A stretch of DNA of 64,000 nt from QHXN01 sp963785125. GTDB lineage: Bacteria; Acidobacteriota; Blastocatellia; Pyrinomonadales; Pyrinomonadaceae. Under the pieces are notes generated by a model. The model was not told the DNA's origin. It did not search any database and saw only the letters and a program-made list of their open reading frames with translations. Each line of letters starts with the position of its first letter. Positions within the stretch are counted from its first letter, which is position 1. The stretch is from the NCBI GenBank assembly GCA_963785125.1, contig CAWATU010000003.1, positions 806,001 through 870,000 of the forward strand. Reading direction: 5' to 3'. Both the position numbers and the translations under genes were made by a program. Below are positions 1 through 7,787 of this stretch, one piece after another.

Positions 1-67
1 TGGGCAGCAACCACCAATAAATAAGGTGGTAATGTTTAACACTCGGCGTACGAGCGGTGAGAAAGCA

Positions 68-127
68 GTACGCAACTTGTTTACACAGTACGCATTTGAT
101 TTACACAGTACGCAACTAATTTACACT
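68..127. repeat. Three tandem 20-bp repeats
   Basis: Three consecutive 20-bp units start at 68, 88 and 108. Each begins GTACGCA and ends TTTACAC plus one base. The stretch is much more AT-rich than the surrounding coding DNA. It lies downstream of mlaD (minus strand). No gene is convincing here: a short open frame covers it, but it runs into the mlaD 3' end on the other strand. Function unknown; an array of protein-binding sites or a decayed intergenic repeat are both possible. Confidence 0.75.
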
Positions 128-148
128 GTCACAAACAACCCGTGTGAC

Positions 149-1294
149 TTAGAACAGCTCGAACTTGATGGTCAGGTATTTTTTGGGGTTCTGGCGGAAG
201 TCGTAGATTAGTTTGACGGTCTCGGAGGAGAGTTGGTTGACGTTGTTGTAGAGTTGGTCGTCGGTGAGGAGCTTGCCGGCGGTGCCTTCGCCGCGTTGGA
301 CGCCGGCGACGACGTTGTCGATGCGCTCGGCGGCGGTGTTGAAGCGGGCGATGGCGGCGCGCGCGTCGTTGTAGATGGCCTCGTCGGTGAGGAGCTTGCC
401 GGCGGTGCCGCGCCCCTGGCGGAGGTCATTGACGATGAGGTCGATGTTGTCCACCGAGCGGTTGAGGCGGGCGATGGCCCCGCGCGCCTCGTTGTAGATG
501 GCGTCGTCGGTGAGGAGCTTGCCGGCGGTGCCGCGCCCCTGCTTCAGCCCGTCGGCGATCTCCTGAAGCGAGCGGCTGACTTCGTTCAGGTTGTTGTAGA
601 GCGCGGGGTCGTTGACGAAGCGGCCGGCCGAGCCCTGCCCCGTCTGAATCTGCCTGACCAACTCGTTAACGTCGCGCACGGCCGAGTTGAGGTTGTTGTA
701 GAACGCCTCGTTGTTGACGAACTGACCGATGGTGCCCTGGCCCTGGTTGACCTTCGAAGAGATTTCGGTGAACTGCCGCGAGAGGTCGTTGAGCTGATCC
801 ATCAGACGCGTGCCCGACTGCGTGAGCGCCTGTACGGTGCCGCCCTCGTCGCCGGGCGGGATGAGGTCGCCGTCGCGGATCGGCTCGGCGGTGGCGCCGC
901 CCGGCGTGAGGTTGATGACCTTCTCGGCGCCGAGGATGGAGGGCGACGAGAGGAGCGCGGACGAGTCCTTGCGGATGAGGTCGGTGGCGGGGCGCCCGTC
1001 GATCTCGCTGTCGATGGAGAAGGTGGTCTCGACCTTCTCCAAAGGGTTCGAGGAGGGCGGGAGCAGGCGCACATCGTCCACCTTGCCGATGCGGACGCCC
1101 GCCAGTCGCACCTCGGAGCCCCGGCGCAGCCCGTCGCCGTTCGAGAAGCGCGCGCGCAGGCGAATCTTGCGCGAGAAGGGCGAGATGTCGCCCGACGCGT
1201 TCAGGATGAGGAAGATCAGGACGCCGATGGCGACCACGATTAACAGTCCCACCCTCACCTCGCGGATTCCGATGCGCTTCTTGGCTGTAGGCAT
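149..1294 (-). CDS. mlaD: MlaD-family MCE-domain lipid-binding protein with C-terminal repeats
   Basis: Substrate-binding component of an Mla-type phospholipid transporter between inner and outer membrane. The 381-residue protein has an N-terminal membrane anchor (about residues 14-32) and one MCE domain (about 38-115, containing GSEVRLAGVRIGKV). An unusual C-terminal half follows: five tandem modules of 34-46 residues (about 186-219, 220-253, 254-294, 295-335, 336-381), each opening with G-x-x-G-(K/R/Q)-(L/F)-(L/V) and a later YN pair. MlaD of E. coli is much shorter and lacks them. It is the last gene of mlaE-mlaF-mlaD and is separated from mlaF by a hairpin repeat. The family call is firm; the role of the repeats is unknown. 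Confidence 0.9.
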   Translation of the reverse strand: MPTAKKRIGIREVRVGLLIVVAIGVLIFLILNASGDISPFSRKIRLRARFSNGDGLRRGSEVRLAGVRIGKVDDVRLLPPSSNPLEKVETTFSIDSEIDGRPATDLIRKDSSALLSSPSILGAEKVINLTPGGATAEPIRDGDLIPPGDEGGTVQALTQSGTRLMDQLNDLSRQFTEISSKVNQGQGTIGQFVNNEAFYNNLNSAVRDVNELVRQIQTGQGSAGRFVNDPALYNNLNEVSRSLQEIADGLKQGRGTAGKLLTDDAIYNEARGAIARLNRSVDNIDLIVNDLRQGRGTAGKLLTDEAIYNDARAAIARFNTAAERIDNVVAGVQRGEGTAGKLLTDDQLYNNVNQLSSETVKLIYDFRQNPKKYLTIKFELF

Positions 1295-1301
1295 ATTCTC
1301 T

Positions 1302-1386
1302 AAGTGCTGAAGACTGAAGACTGAGGACTGAGTGATAAGAAGCGTCTTGTCTTGACTCAGTCCTCAGTCCTCAGCACTCAGCACTT
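1302..1386. repeat. Heptamer-repeat hairpin between mlaF and mlaD
   Basis: Left arm 1302-1333 and right arm 1355-1386 are complementary at about 28 of 32 positions. Each arm is a run of degenerate 7-mers of the GGACTGA type. The hairpin fills nearly the whole gap between the mlaF stop codon (1393-1395, minus strand) and the mlaD start. Since the genes share direction and look like one operon, it is not obviously a terminator. Confidence 0.85.
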
Positions 1387-1392
1387 CTCCTT

Positions 1393-2310
1393 TCAGTGTC
1401 CGTGGATGAACCGCTGGATGTAGGGGTCCTCGTTGCGGTGGAGCGCCTCGTCGGTGCCCTCGAAGATGATCTTGCCACCGCGCAGCATGATCACCTTGGT
1501 GTTGGTCAGGCAGAGGCGCTGCCCCTCCTCCTCGAAGACGATCTCGCCCTCGTCGTTGACGACGGCGTACTCGCTCGTCAGGTACTTGACGTTGTTCATC
1601 TCATGCGTGACGAAGATGGAGGAGACATCTTCGAGGTCGCGCAGCTTGATGGCCAACTCGCAGATGGTGCGCGCCGTCGGCGGGTCGAGCCCGGCGGTCG
1701 GCTCGTCGAACATCACGATCTTCGGGCCGCCGACGAGCGCGCGCGCGATGCCGACCCGGCGCCTCATGCCGCCCGAGAGTTCTATCGGCATCTTGTCGAT
1801 GGCGTCTTCGAGGTTGACGAAGCGGAGCATCCGGCGCACCTCCTGCTCGACCTCCTCCTCGGGCACGGCCTGCTCGTGCAGGCGGTAGGCGACGTTGTCG
1901 TAGACCGAGAGCGAGTCGAAGAGCGCGCCCTCCTGAAAGACCATCCCCATCTTCTTACGCACGGACATCATCTGCGCCTCGGTGTAGTCGGTGATGTCCT
2001 CGCCGTCCACGAGAATGCGTCCCGCGTCGGGCTTCAGGAGCCCGAGGATGAGCTTGATGGTCGTGGACTTGCCGCCGCCCGAGCCGCCGAGGATGAGCTT
2101 CGTCTCGCCCTTGTTGACCTTAAAACTGAGGCCGTCGAGGATGACCTTTTCGTCGAAGGCGAGCGTGACGTTCCGGAACTCGATGGCGGGCGTGATGCGG
2201 TCGCGGTCGTCCACCTCCTGAAAGGTGCTTTCGGCCGCGGCCGTGCTCACGCCGCCGTGCACCGCGCCGGCCGACTCCCGCTCCCGCTCCTCAACGTCCG
2301 CTGAAGACAT
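1393..2310 (-). CDS. mlaF: Mla-type ABC transporter ATP-binding protein
   Basis: ATPase that powers phospholipid transport with MlaE and MlaD at the inner membrane. Seen: Walker A GGSGGGKST (about residues 75-83), ABC signature LSGGMRRR, and Walker B with FDEPTAGLDP. The start used is the ATG at 2308-2310, giving 305 residues and a 20-base gap to mlaE. A longer frame upstream would overlap mlaE and lacks family similarity. The N-terminal 40 residues are acidic and variable. Middle gene of mlaE-mlaF-mlaD. Confidence 0.92.
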   Translation of the reverse strand: MSSADVEERERESAGAVHGGVSTAAAESTFQEVDDRDRITPAIEFRNVTLAFDEKVILDGLSFKVNKGETKLILGGSGGGKSTTIKLILGLLKPDAGRILVDGEDITDYTEAQMMSVRKKMGMVFQEGALFDSLSVYDNVAYRLHEQAVPEEEVEQEVRRMLRFVNLEDAIDKMPIELSGGMRRRVGIARALVGGPKIVMFDEPTAGLDPPTARTICELAIKLRDLEDVSSIFVTHEMNNVKYLTSEYAVVNDEGEIVFEEEGQRLCLTNTKVIMLRGGKIIFEGTDEALHRNEDPYIQRFIHGH

Positions 2311-2330
2311 AAACTTTTGCGCGCTCGTGC

Positions 2331-3101
2331 TCAACCGGTCGGCAGGCCGAAGATGAGTTGGAGCCCGCGCGTGATGAAGTAGTCGGCGACGATAATCAGG
2401 ATCGAAGTCGCGACGACGGCCGAGGTCGTCGATTGGCCGACCCCCACCGTCCCACCCTCCGTGTTCAGACCCTTGTGGCACGCGACCGTCCCGATGATGA
2501 GCGCGAAGGCCGAGGTCTTGACGAAGCCGCCGACGATGTCGTCGGTCGAGAGCCCGTCCCAGACCGCGGCCATGAATGAGCTGGAGTTGATCCCGAAGAA
2601 CTGCGTCGAGACCACCCAGCCCCCGCCGATGCCGACGGCGTCAGCGACAATCGTCAAAAGCGGCAGCGTGATTAGCAGCGCCACCAGACGCGGCGCCACC
2701 AGCTTGCGCACAGGGTCTGTGCCGAGCGCGCGCATGGCGTCGATCTGCTGCGAGACGACCATCGAGCCCAGTTCGGCCGCGATGGCCGAGGCGACCCGGC
2801 CCGCCACCATCAGGCCCGAGAGCACCGGCCCCAACTCGCGTACGAGCGCCGTCGCCACCAGCCGGCCCGTCTGATCCTGCGCGCCGTAATATTTTAACGT
2901 GGGATAGGTTTGCAGCGCGAGCACGCCGCCGGTGAAGAAGCCCGTCAGGAGGATGATGGTCAGAGAGCCCACGCCGATGATGTCCATCTGCGTGATCATC
3001 TCGGTGACGTAGGTCGGGCGTCGGAAGAGCCGAGTCGCGGCGCGCACCGCGAGCAGGGTGGTCTCCTGAACCTCTAGCAGGGCGCGCAGGGCGAAATTCA
3101 T
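2331..3101 (-). CDS. mlaE: Mla-type ABC transporter permease
   Basis: Integral membrane permease of the Mla lipid transporter. The 256 residues have several hydrophobic segments and the MlaE-family stretch around LVRELGPVLSGLMVAGRV, followed by ELGSMVVSQQIDAMRALG and DPVRKLVAPR. The length fits the family. It is first in the operon with mlaF 20 bases downstream. The ATG at 3101 has no strong ribosome binding site, so the start is only moderately certain. Confidence 0.92.
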   Translation of the reverse strand: MNFALRALLEVQETTLLAVRAATRLFRRPTYVTEMITQMDIIGVGSLTIILLTGFFTGGVLALQTYPTLKYYGAQDQTGRLVATALVRELGPVLSGLMVAGRVASAIAAELGSMVVSQQIDAMRALGTDPVRKLVAPRLVALLITLPLLTIVADAVGIGGGWVVSTQFFGINSSSFMAAVWDGLSTDDIVGGFVKTSAFALIIGTVACHKGLNTEGGTVGVGQSTTSAVVATSILIIVADYFITRGLQLIFGLPTG

Positions 3102-3460
3102 GCGAACAAAAGGAGCCGGGTAACCTTCGCGCAGGATTTGTGCCGAACGACGGCGACTTCACGAGCCGCGCCGCCATACAAACAGTCCCCGGCGGCGCGG
3201 GGCGTAAACGACCTCCACTGTTTTCGTTCGGCCAGAAGCGAGCGGACTTATGATGTGCGGAAAGTAGCGGGGGCGTCAAGCGATAAAGTAGACAGAAGGC
3301 AGCAGGCAGAGGGCAGTAGGCAGTCAGAATAAGAAAATCAGTTATAAGTTTCGGGGCGGCGAGGTTATTAACTCGCCGCCCCCGATTCATTGAGGTGCAT
3401 TGTTTAGATAGGCGTTTTGCCTTAACTGCCCGCTGCCATCTGCCTACTGTCTACTGCTTT
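3102..3460. other. Intergenic region with nested hairpins upstream of mlaE
   Basis: No credible gene. It holds an outer pair of heptamer-type arms (about 3286-3326 and 3424-3458, words of the GGCAGTA type) enclosing a compact GC hairpin at about 3352-3383 (GGGGCGGCGAG paired with CTCGCCGCCCC). The right outer arm ends two bases from the stop codon of the LTXXQ gene. The region must also hold the mlaE promoter, but I see no clear -35/-10 pair. Confidence 0.6.
3286..3458. repeat. Heptamer-repeat inverted arms around an inner GC hairpin
   Basis: The left arm (about 3286-3326) and right arm (3424-3458) are imperfectly complementary runs of degenerate GGCAGTA/GGCAGAG words. They differ in the number of 7-base units. 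A short GC-rich hairpin that could act as a terminator for the minus-strand LTXXQ gene is nested between them. Confidence 0.75.
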
Positions 3461-4075
3461 TTATGGTCTTCGGCGTCGTGCGGGCGGAGTGTTGGGGGTG
3501 GTTCTGGGTTGTGTGTCAGAGGGGTCGTCCGCGCCGGGCTCGTCGGGGGCGGGTGTCGCGGACTGGCGCAGGGCGCGGTTCATACGCCTCTGCAACATCT
3601 GGCGGCGCTGCGCCTGCCTTCGGAGGTTGCGGAAGCGTCGGAGCTGTTCGCCGGTGAGCACGCTGCGGACTTTCAACTCGGTCACGGCGCGCGCGTGCGT
3701 GAGTAGATTTTGCAGGACGGCCAACTCGCGCGAGCGCTGCTCGACGAGAGCTTCGTCGGCCGTGTCGGCGTAGACGGCCTCGTCGAGCGCGCGACGTGCG
3801 AGGCGCAGGCGCCGCGTAAGGTCGCGCAATTCGGGCGCGCTCTGCTGTTGAATCTCGCGCAGACGTTGGCGCTGCTCGGGCGTCAGATTCAGCCGCTGCA
3901 TGAGGTTGATTTCGCGCGCGGGCCTCCGGGGCGTCGCGGGCGGCGGCGTCGCCGGCTCGTCCGGCTCCTGCGCCACGGCCGGCGCGCAGAGTGGGAACAG
4001 GAGGAAGGCCAGCCCGAAGAGGACGGCGGCGGGGCGTCCCGCGGTGAAGAAGTTTTTTAGCGCTGCTCTCATCAA
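3461..4075 (-). CDS. Spy/CpxP-like LTXXQ-motif periplasmic protein
   Basis: Probable secreted helical protein of 204 residues. The N-terminus is a signal sequence ending near APAVAQ (about residue 36), then a Pro-rich spacer. A helical region follows, with NLTPEQRQRLREIQ (about residue 64) and a second LTGEQLRRFR, the LTXXQ signature of Spy/CpxP-like envelope chaperones and sensors. The C-terminus is Pro/Arg-rich. It lies 15 bases downstream of the anti-sigma gene, which suggests it is a target or partner of that envelope-stress system. A start one codon later is equally possible. Confidence 0.75.
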   Translation of the reverse strand: MMRAALKNFFTAGRPAAVLFGLAFLLFPLCAPAVAQEPDEPATPPPATPRRPAREINLMQRLNLTPEQRQRLREIQQQSAPELRDLTRRLRLARRALDEAVYADTADEALVEQRSRELAVLQNLLTHARAVTELKVRSVLTGEQLRRFRNLRRQAQRRQMLQRRMNRALRQSATPAPDEPGADDPSDTQPRTTPNTPPARRRRP

Positions 4076-4090
4076 GGACCTCGGACGCCT

Positions 4091-4849
4091 TTAGTAACTG
4101 CCGCTCAGAAGGTCGGACAGGCGCGGCAGGTTCTCTTCGGCGAGGAGGGCATCGTCGCCGTTCGACGTACGCCGCGGCCCGCGCCTGCTGCGACGCGCCG
4201 CGTTCGGGTTCGGCGCCGGCTGCGAACCCTTGCCGACCACGTTAACAATCTGCTCCGCGTTTTGTTCGTCGGGCCGAACCTTTGTCTCGGCGATAAATTG
4301 CGCCCTCGCCTCCGCGACCTTCAGCGCGACGATGGCGTTCAACTGCTCGTCCGTGTAGCCGCTCTGGACCGGAACCTCGACGCGCTCCTTAACCACCCTC
4401 TCCGCGGCGCCCGCGCGGAAGGCGAGTCCGTCCGAGCCCCAGCGAACCTCTGCGCGCGCGAGCGTCAGAGCCGCGAGCGCGCAGACCGCGAGCGTCGCGG
4501 CGAACGCCCCCGCGCGCAGCCATAACGGCGAGAGCGAGAAGAACTCGCGCAGCGCCGCGCGCGCGGAGCGCTTGCGTGACGCGGCCGGAAGAACTGTCGA
4601 GGGTGCGAGCGCCTCCTCGATGTTCAGCGAGGGGACTGTGCCGAGCGCCTCTGCGCGCCAAGCGCCCAAGCCCGCGCGCACGCCGCCGAGCGCCACAAGC
4701 TCTTCGCGGCAGACGGCGCACGCGTCGAGGTGGCGGCGGAAGAGCCCGGCCTCCTCCTTCGTCGCCTCGCCGTAGAGGTACGCGACCAGCTCTTCGCCGC
4801 GCTCGCAGCCGCGGGGCGTCATCGCCTCGGCATCTGTCTTCTTACTCAT
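4091..4849 (-). CDS. Zinc-finger anti-sigma factor, single-pass membrane protein
   Basis: Probable membrane-bound regulator that holds the adjacent ECF sigma factor inactive. The 252 residues start with a cytoplasmic anti-sigma domain carrying the HxxxCxxC zinc motif in RRHLDACAVCREEL (about residues 30-43). One membrane segment follows (about 110-132), then a C-terminal part outside the cytoplasm ending in a basic, Asn/Arg-rich tail. Its start overlaps the sigma-factor stop by 4 bases, which indicates translational coupling. The signal it senses cannot be read from sequence. Confidence 0.85.
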   Translation of the reverse strand: MSKKTDAEAMTPRGCERGEELVAYLYGEATKEEAGLFRRHLDACAVCREELVALGGVRAGLGAWRAEALGTVPSLNIEEALAPSTVLPAASRKRSARAALREFFSLSPLWLRAGAFAATLAVCALAALTLARAEVRWGSDGLAFRAGAAERVVKERVEVPVQSGYTDEQLNAIVALKVAEARAQFIAETKVRPDEQNAEQIVNVVGKGSQPAPNPNAARRSRRGPRRTSNGDDALLAEENLPRLSDLLSGSY

Positions 4850-5445
4850 CTCGAAGCCCCCTCCAACTGAAACTTCTCCAACTTCAGACGCAACTGCCTG
4901 AGCGCCGTGTAGAGCCGGCTCTTGACCGTGCTCAGGGGAATCTGGAGCGCGTCGGCGATCTCCTGAAACGTCAGCTCCTCGAACTCCTTCATCAGGACGA
5001 CCTCGCGCAACTCCTGCGGGAGCGTGGCCACGGCGCGCCTGACGGCCTCGGCGCGCTGCTTCGACTCCGACGCGTGCGCGGGCGTCGCGTCCGCCGCGGT
5101 CGAGAGGAACTGCTCGCGTCCAGACTCGACTTCTTCCTCAAGGGCCGTCTCGGCGCGGACACGCGCGCGGCGCTGTCGCGTGATGCACTGGTTGACCGCG
5201 ATGCGGTGCAGCCAGGAGGAGACCTGCGCCTCACCACGGAAGCGCGGCAGGTTGCGGTAGGCGGAGATAAAAGTCTCCTGCGTGGCGTCGCGCGCGTCCT
5301 CGACGCTGCCCGTGATGCCGTAGGCCAGCGCGTAAATCTTGCGCTCCCAGCGGCGCACGACCTCGCCGAAGGCGTCGCCATCGCCGGCCAGCGCGCGTTC
5401 CACCAACTGCTCGTCGGTCGTCAAAGTCACCCCAACAAAGGTCAC
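4846..5445 (-). CDS. ECF-family RNA polymerase sigma factor
   Basis: Alternative sigma factor of 199 residues. Region 2 (about 15-85) includes ETFISAYRNLPRFRGEAQ and the WLHRIAVNQ core-binding helix. Region 4 (about 130-185) includes LPQELREVVLMKEFEELT and a helix-turn-helix ending in STVKSRLYTALRQLR. Partner anti-sigma gene follows with a 4-base overlap, then the LTXXQ gene. An ATG at 5443-5445 is used; a start 6 codons later is possible. A candidate autoregulatory promoter lies at 5491-5518. Confidence 0.93.
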   Translation of the reverse strand: MTFVGVTLTTDEQLVERALAGDGDAFGEVVRRWERKIYALAYGITGSVEDARDATQETFISAYRNLPRFRGEAQVSSWLHRIAVNQCITRQRRARVRAETALEEEVESGREQFLSTAADATPAHASESKQRAEAVRRAVATLPQELREVVLMKEFEELTFQEIADALQIPLSTVKSRLYTALRQLRLKLEKFQLEGASR

Positions 5446-5490
5446 GGGCCTCGAACCCCCAAGCGCCTGTGCTAACGCGCGCTCGAAAGC

Positions 5491-5518
5491 TTTGACGCCC
5501 GGCTAAGCCCCAAAGTTT
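5491..5518 (-). promoter_or_regulatory. Possible ECF-type promoter of the sigma/anti-sigma operon
   Basis: On the minus strand, AAACTTT is followed 14 bases later by CGTCAAA, about 45 bases upstream of the sigma-factor start. This resembles the GGAACTT/CGTC layout of many ECF promoters. The -35 match is partial and the spacing slightly atypical. Confidence 0.3.
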
Positions 5519-5576
5519 GTAAAAGTTTGAGGCACATTTGCTCAGGAAAATTGGCAGTTTAAACTTCGGCCAAACA

Positions 5577-5606
5577 TTGACAACGCAGAGCGCCGGTTCG
5601 TACTAT
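5577..5606 (+). promoter_or_regulatory. Sigma-70-type promoter for the HD-GYP gene
   Basis: TTGACA (5577-5582) and TACTAT (5601-5606) are separated by 18 bases, about 100 bases upstream of the HD-GYP start. It is oriented correctly and is the best match in this divergent gap. Confidence 0.55.
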
Positions 5607-5708
5607 GGACTCTGGCCGCGCAGCCCGGGTTTACGGCCGGCTGAAAGCTCTCCGTTCGAACGTCGGCACGCCTGATTCTATCCTTTCGGTCGAAAAAACT
5701 TCTCCTTC

Positions 5709-7562
5709 ATGCTGGAAAAACTTCCGCGCGTACGGCTGCTCTACATCGTCCTCGGGACGCTGCTTGTCGTCGGGCTCCTCCCGCTCGGGATGGCCGGTTG
5801 GATGCTCTCAGGCCGGAGCGCCGATGAGCTGCGCCAGATCGAGGGTCGCTATCAGGCGCAGCTCGTGCAGGACAAGGCGCGGCAGATTGAGCTGTACGGG
5901 CAGCGCTACCGCGAGGTCGTCACGGGACTCGCGCGCGCCTTCGAGCTGACGGGCGGCGTCGGCGTGCTCGGGCAGACGGGCAGCGACGAGCGTCTGCAAA
6001 AAGCGGTCGAGACCGACCGCAACCTCGACGCCCTCGCCATCATGCCCGTCGCGGGCACCCCGCACGTCGCGTACAAGCCCGACGCCATCACGCGCGAGGA
6101 GGTCAACGCGCGCCTCAACGCGGCGCTCGCGGACATGACCGAGCCCGGCGTGCGCATCAGCGGCCCGCATCTCATCCGTTCGAGCCAGGAGATGGCCCTG
6201 ACCATTGCCGCGCCCGTCATGGGCGGCGCCGAATCGACCGAGGTCATCGCAGCCGTCGTCGCCGTCATCTCGTTTCAAGAGGTCTTCGCCTCCGTCCAGC
6301 AGCCCGTCCCCCTGACGGAGAGTGAACTGCTCGAACGCGGCATGCCGGTCATCTTCGTCGTCAACTCCGAGGGCCGCGCGGTCGCGCACCCCGACGCGCG
6401 CGTGGCGTACGCCGAGCGCTCGATGATGGACTTGAAGGTCGTGCAGGAATGGAGCGCCACGGGTCGTCAGGTGAAGTCAGCGCTCGCGCCCTTCAACGCC
6501 GAGCGCGACGGCGAGGAGGTTCGGATGCTCGGCGCCTACTCCACGGCGCGCTTGGACGAGCACACGCCGCTCGGCGTCATCGCCATTCAGGACGAGCACG
6601 CGGCCTTACAGTCGGTCACGGACATGAGGCGGCAGACGCTCTACATCAGTCTGCTCGCCGCGTTCTTCGCATTGCTCATCGGCTTCCTCTTCGCCAAGCA
6701 GCTCACGCATCCCGTCAGGGAACTCGCCGCGGGCGCGCACCGCATCGCGGGCGGCGACTTCTCGCAGCGCATCAAGGTGCGGAGTAAGACGGAGCTGGGC
6801 GACCTGGGCGAGTCGTTCAATCAGATGACCGACCAGCTCGAAAACTACATCGAAGACCTGCAACACTCCGCCGAGGAGAACCGGCAGCTCTTCATCGGCA
6901 CGGTCAAGGCGCTCGCGGCCGCCATCGACGGCAAAGACCCTTACACGCGCGGCCACTCGGAGCGCGTCGCGCGCTTCTCGCTCGCCATCGGCGAGAGCCT
7001 CGGCCTCCCCGACGACGAGATGGAGAAGCTGCGCATCAGCGCCCTGCTCCACGACGTGGGCAAGATCGCCATTGAGGACAGCATCCTGAAGAAGCCCGCC
7101 TCGCTCACACCCGAAGAGTTCGAGGTGATGAAACAGCACCCGCAGAAGGGCTTCAAGATCATGTCGCAGATTCCCGCGATGAAGGACTTCCTGCCGGGCA
7201 TGTACATGCACCACGAGATGATGAACGGCAAGGGCTATCCGCAGGGCTTGAAGGGCGACGAGATACCGATGCAGGCGCGCATCGTCTCGGTGGCCGACAC
7301 CTTCGACGCGATGACGACCGACCGCCCGTACCAGAAGGGGATGAGCCTCGAAGACGCGCTCGCGCTCATCAAGACTTTCGTCGGGACGCGCTACGACGTG
7401 AAGGTCGTGGACGCGCTCGTCGCGGCGTGCGAGTCGGGTCAGATCACGCCCGGCCGCGTCCGCCTCTCGCAACGCGCCAAAGACCTCGCGGCGGGGAAGA
7501 CGCTGGCCCCCGCGCTCGTGGCCCGGCGCATCGTCGCCGACGAGCAGGCGCCCGCGGCTTGA
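5709..7562 (+). CDS. Membrane sensor with HAMP and HD-GYP c-di-GMP phosphodiesterase domains
   Basis: Probable cyclic-di-GMP hydrolase under an extracytoplasmic sensor. The 617 residues contain membrane segment 1 (about 8-28), a large periplasmic Cache-like domain (about 33-300), membrane segment 2 (about 302-322), HAMP (about 322-375) and HD-GYP (about 395-575). Catalytic signatures are intact: HxxR in RGHSERV, the HD pair at 448-449, HHEMMNGKGYP with GYP at 509-511, and VADTFDAMTTDRPY. It stands alone between divergent and unrelated genes. A PilZ gene (16164) is the only other c-di-GMP-linked gene here. Confidence 0.92.
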   Translation: MLEKLPRVRLLYIVLGTLLVVGLLPLGMAGWMLSGRSADELRQIEGRYQAQLVQDKARQIELYGQRYREVVTGLARAFELTGGVGVLGQTGSDERLQKAVETDRNLDALAIMPVAGTPHVAYKPDAITREEVNARLNAALADMTEPGVRISGPHLIRSSQEMALTIAAPVMGGAESTEVIAAVVAVISFQEVFASVQQPVPLTESELLERGMPVIFVVNSEGRAVAHPDARVAYAERSMMDLKVVQEWSATGRQVKSALAPFNAERDGEEVRMLGAYSTARLDEHTPLGVIAIQDEHAALQSVTDMRRQTLYISLLAAFFALLIGFLFAKQLTHPVRELAAGAHRIAGGDFSQRIKVRSKTELGDLGESFNQMTDQLENYIEDLQHSAEENRQLFIGTVKALAAAIDGKDPYTRGHSERVARFSLAIGESLGLPDDEMEKLRISALLHDVGKIAIEDSILKKPASLTPEEFEVMKQHPQKGFKIMSQIPAMKDFLPGMYMHHEMMNGKGYPQGLKGDEIPMQARIVSVADTFDAMTTDRPYQKGMSLEDALALIKTFVGTRYDVKVVDALVAACESGQITPGRVRLSQRAKDLAAGKTLAPALVARRIVADEQAPAA

Positions 7563-7690
7563 ACTCGAAAAGTAACCCGAAGGCCGAAAGGTCGTCTTCT
7601 CCACACAAGTACAAACATGAGTAATTTTTTGACGAAAGAGAGCCCGATAGGGAAGTAGAACCACGGCGCCGAGGCCGGGGAGCATGTAGA

Positions 7691-7723
7691 CTGCCGCGGG
7701 GTGCTTTTGTCGCCCCGCGGCAG
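7691..7723. terminator. GC-rich hairpin upstream of ftsY
   Basis: Stem CTGCCGCGGGG paired with CCCCGCGGCAG around a loop of about 11 bases. It follows the HD-GYP gene and could end its transcript, though no long T run follows. It overlaps the -35 region of the candidate ftsY promoter. Confidence 0.5.
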
Positions 7724-7736
7724 TTACGTTTATAAT
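7707..7736 (+). promoter_or_regulatory. Candidate ftsY promoter
   Basis: TTGTCG (7707-7712), an 18-base spacer, and a perfect TATAAT (7731-7736), about 50 bases upstream of the ftsY ATG. Confidence 0.5.
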
Positions 7737-7787
7737 CATCCTTTTCGGAACGGCGGAAATTTATCAGCTAAGGTTATCATCCGACGC

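Noticed and set aside
26..211. Short plus-strand open frame at the window start
   Set aside because: It is made largely of the 20-bp tandem repeats and runs into the 3' end of mlaD. No ribosome binding site or family match.
1302..1386. CRISPR-like or simple tandem repeats
   Set aside because: The repeated words are 7 bp, contiguous, without spacers, and arranged as inverted arms. No cas gene is present anywhere in the window.
7701..7787. N-terminal extension of FtsY
   Set aside because: It would be translated through a GC hairpin and the best promoter of the gene. The FtsY N-terminus starts naturally at ATG 7788.
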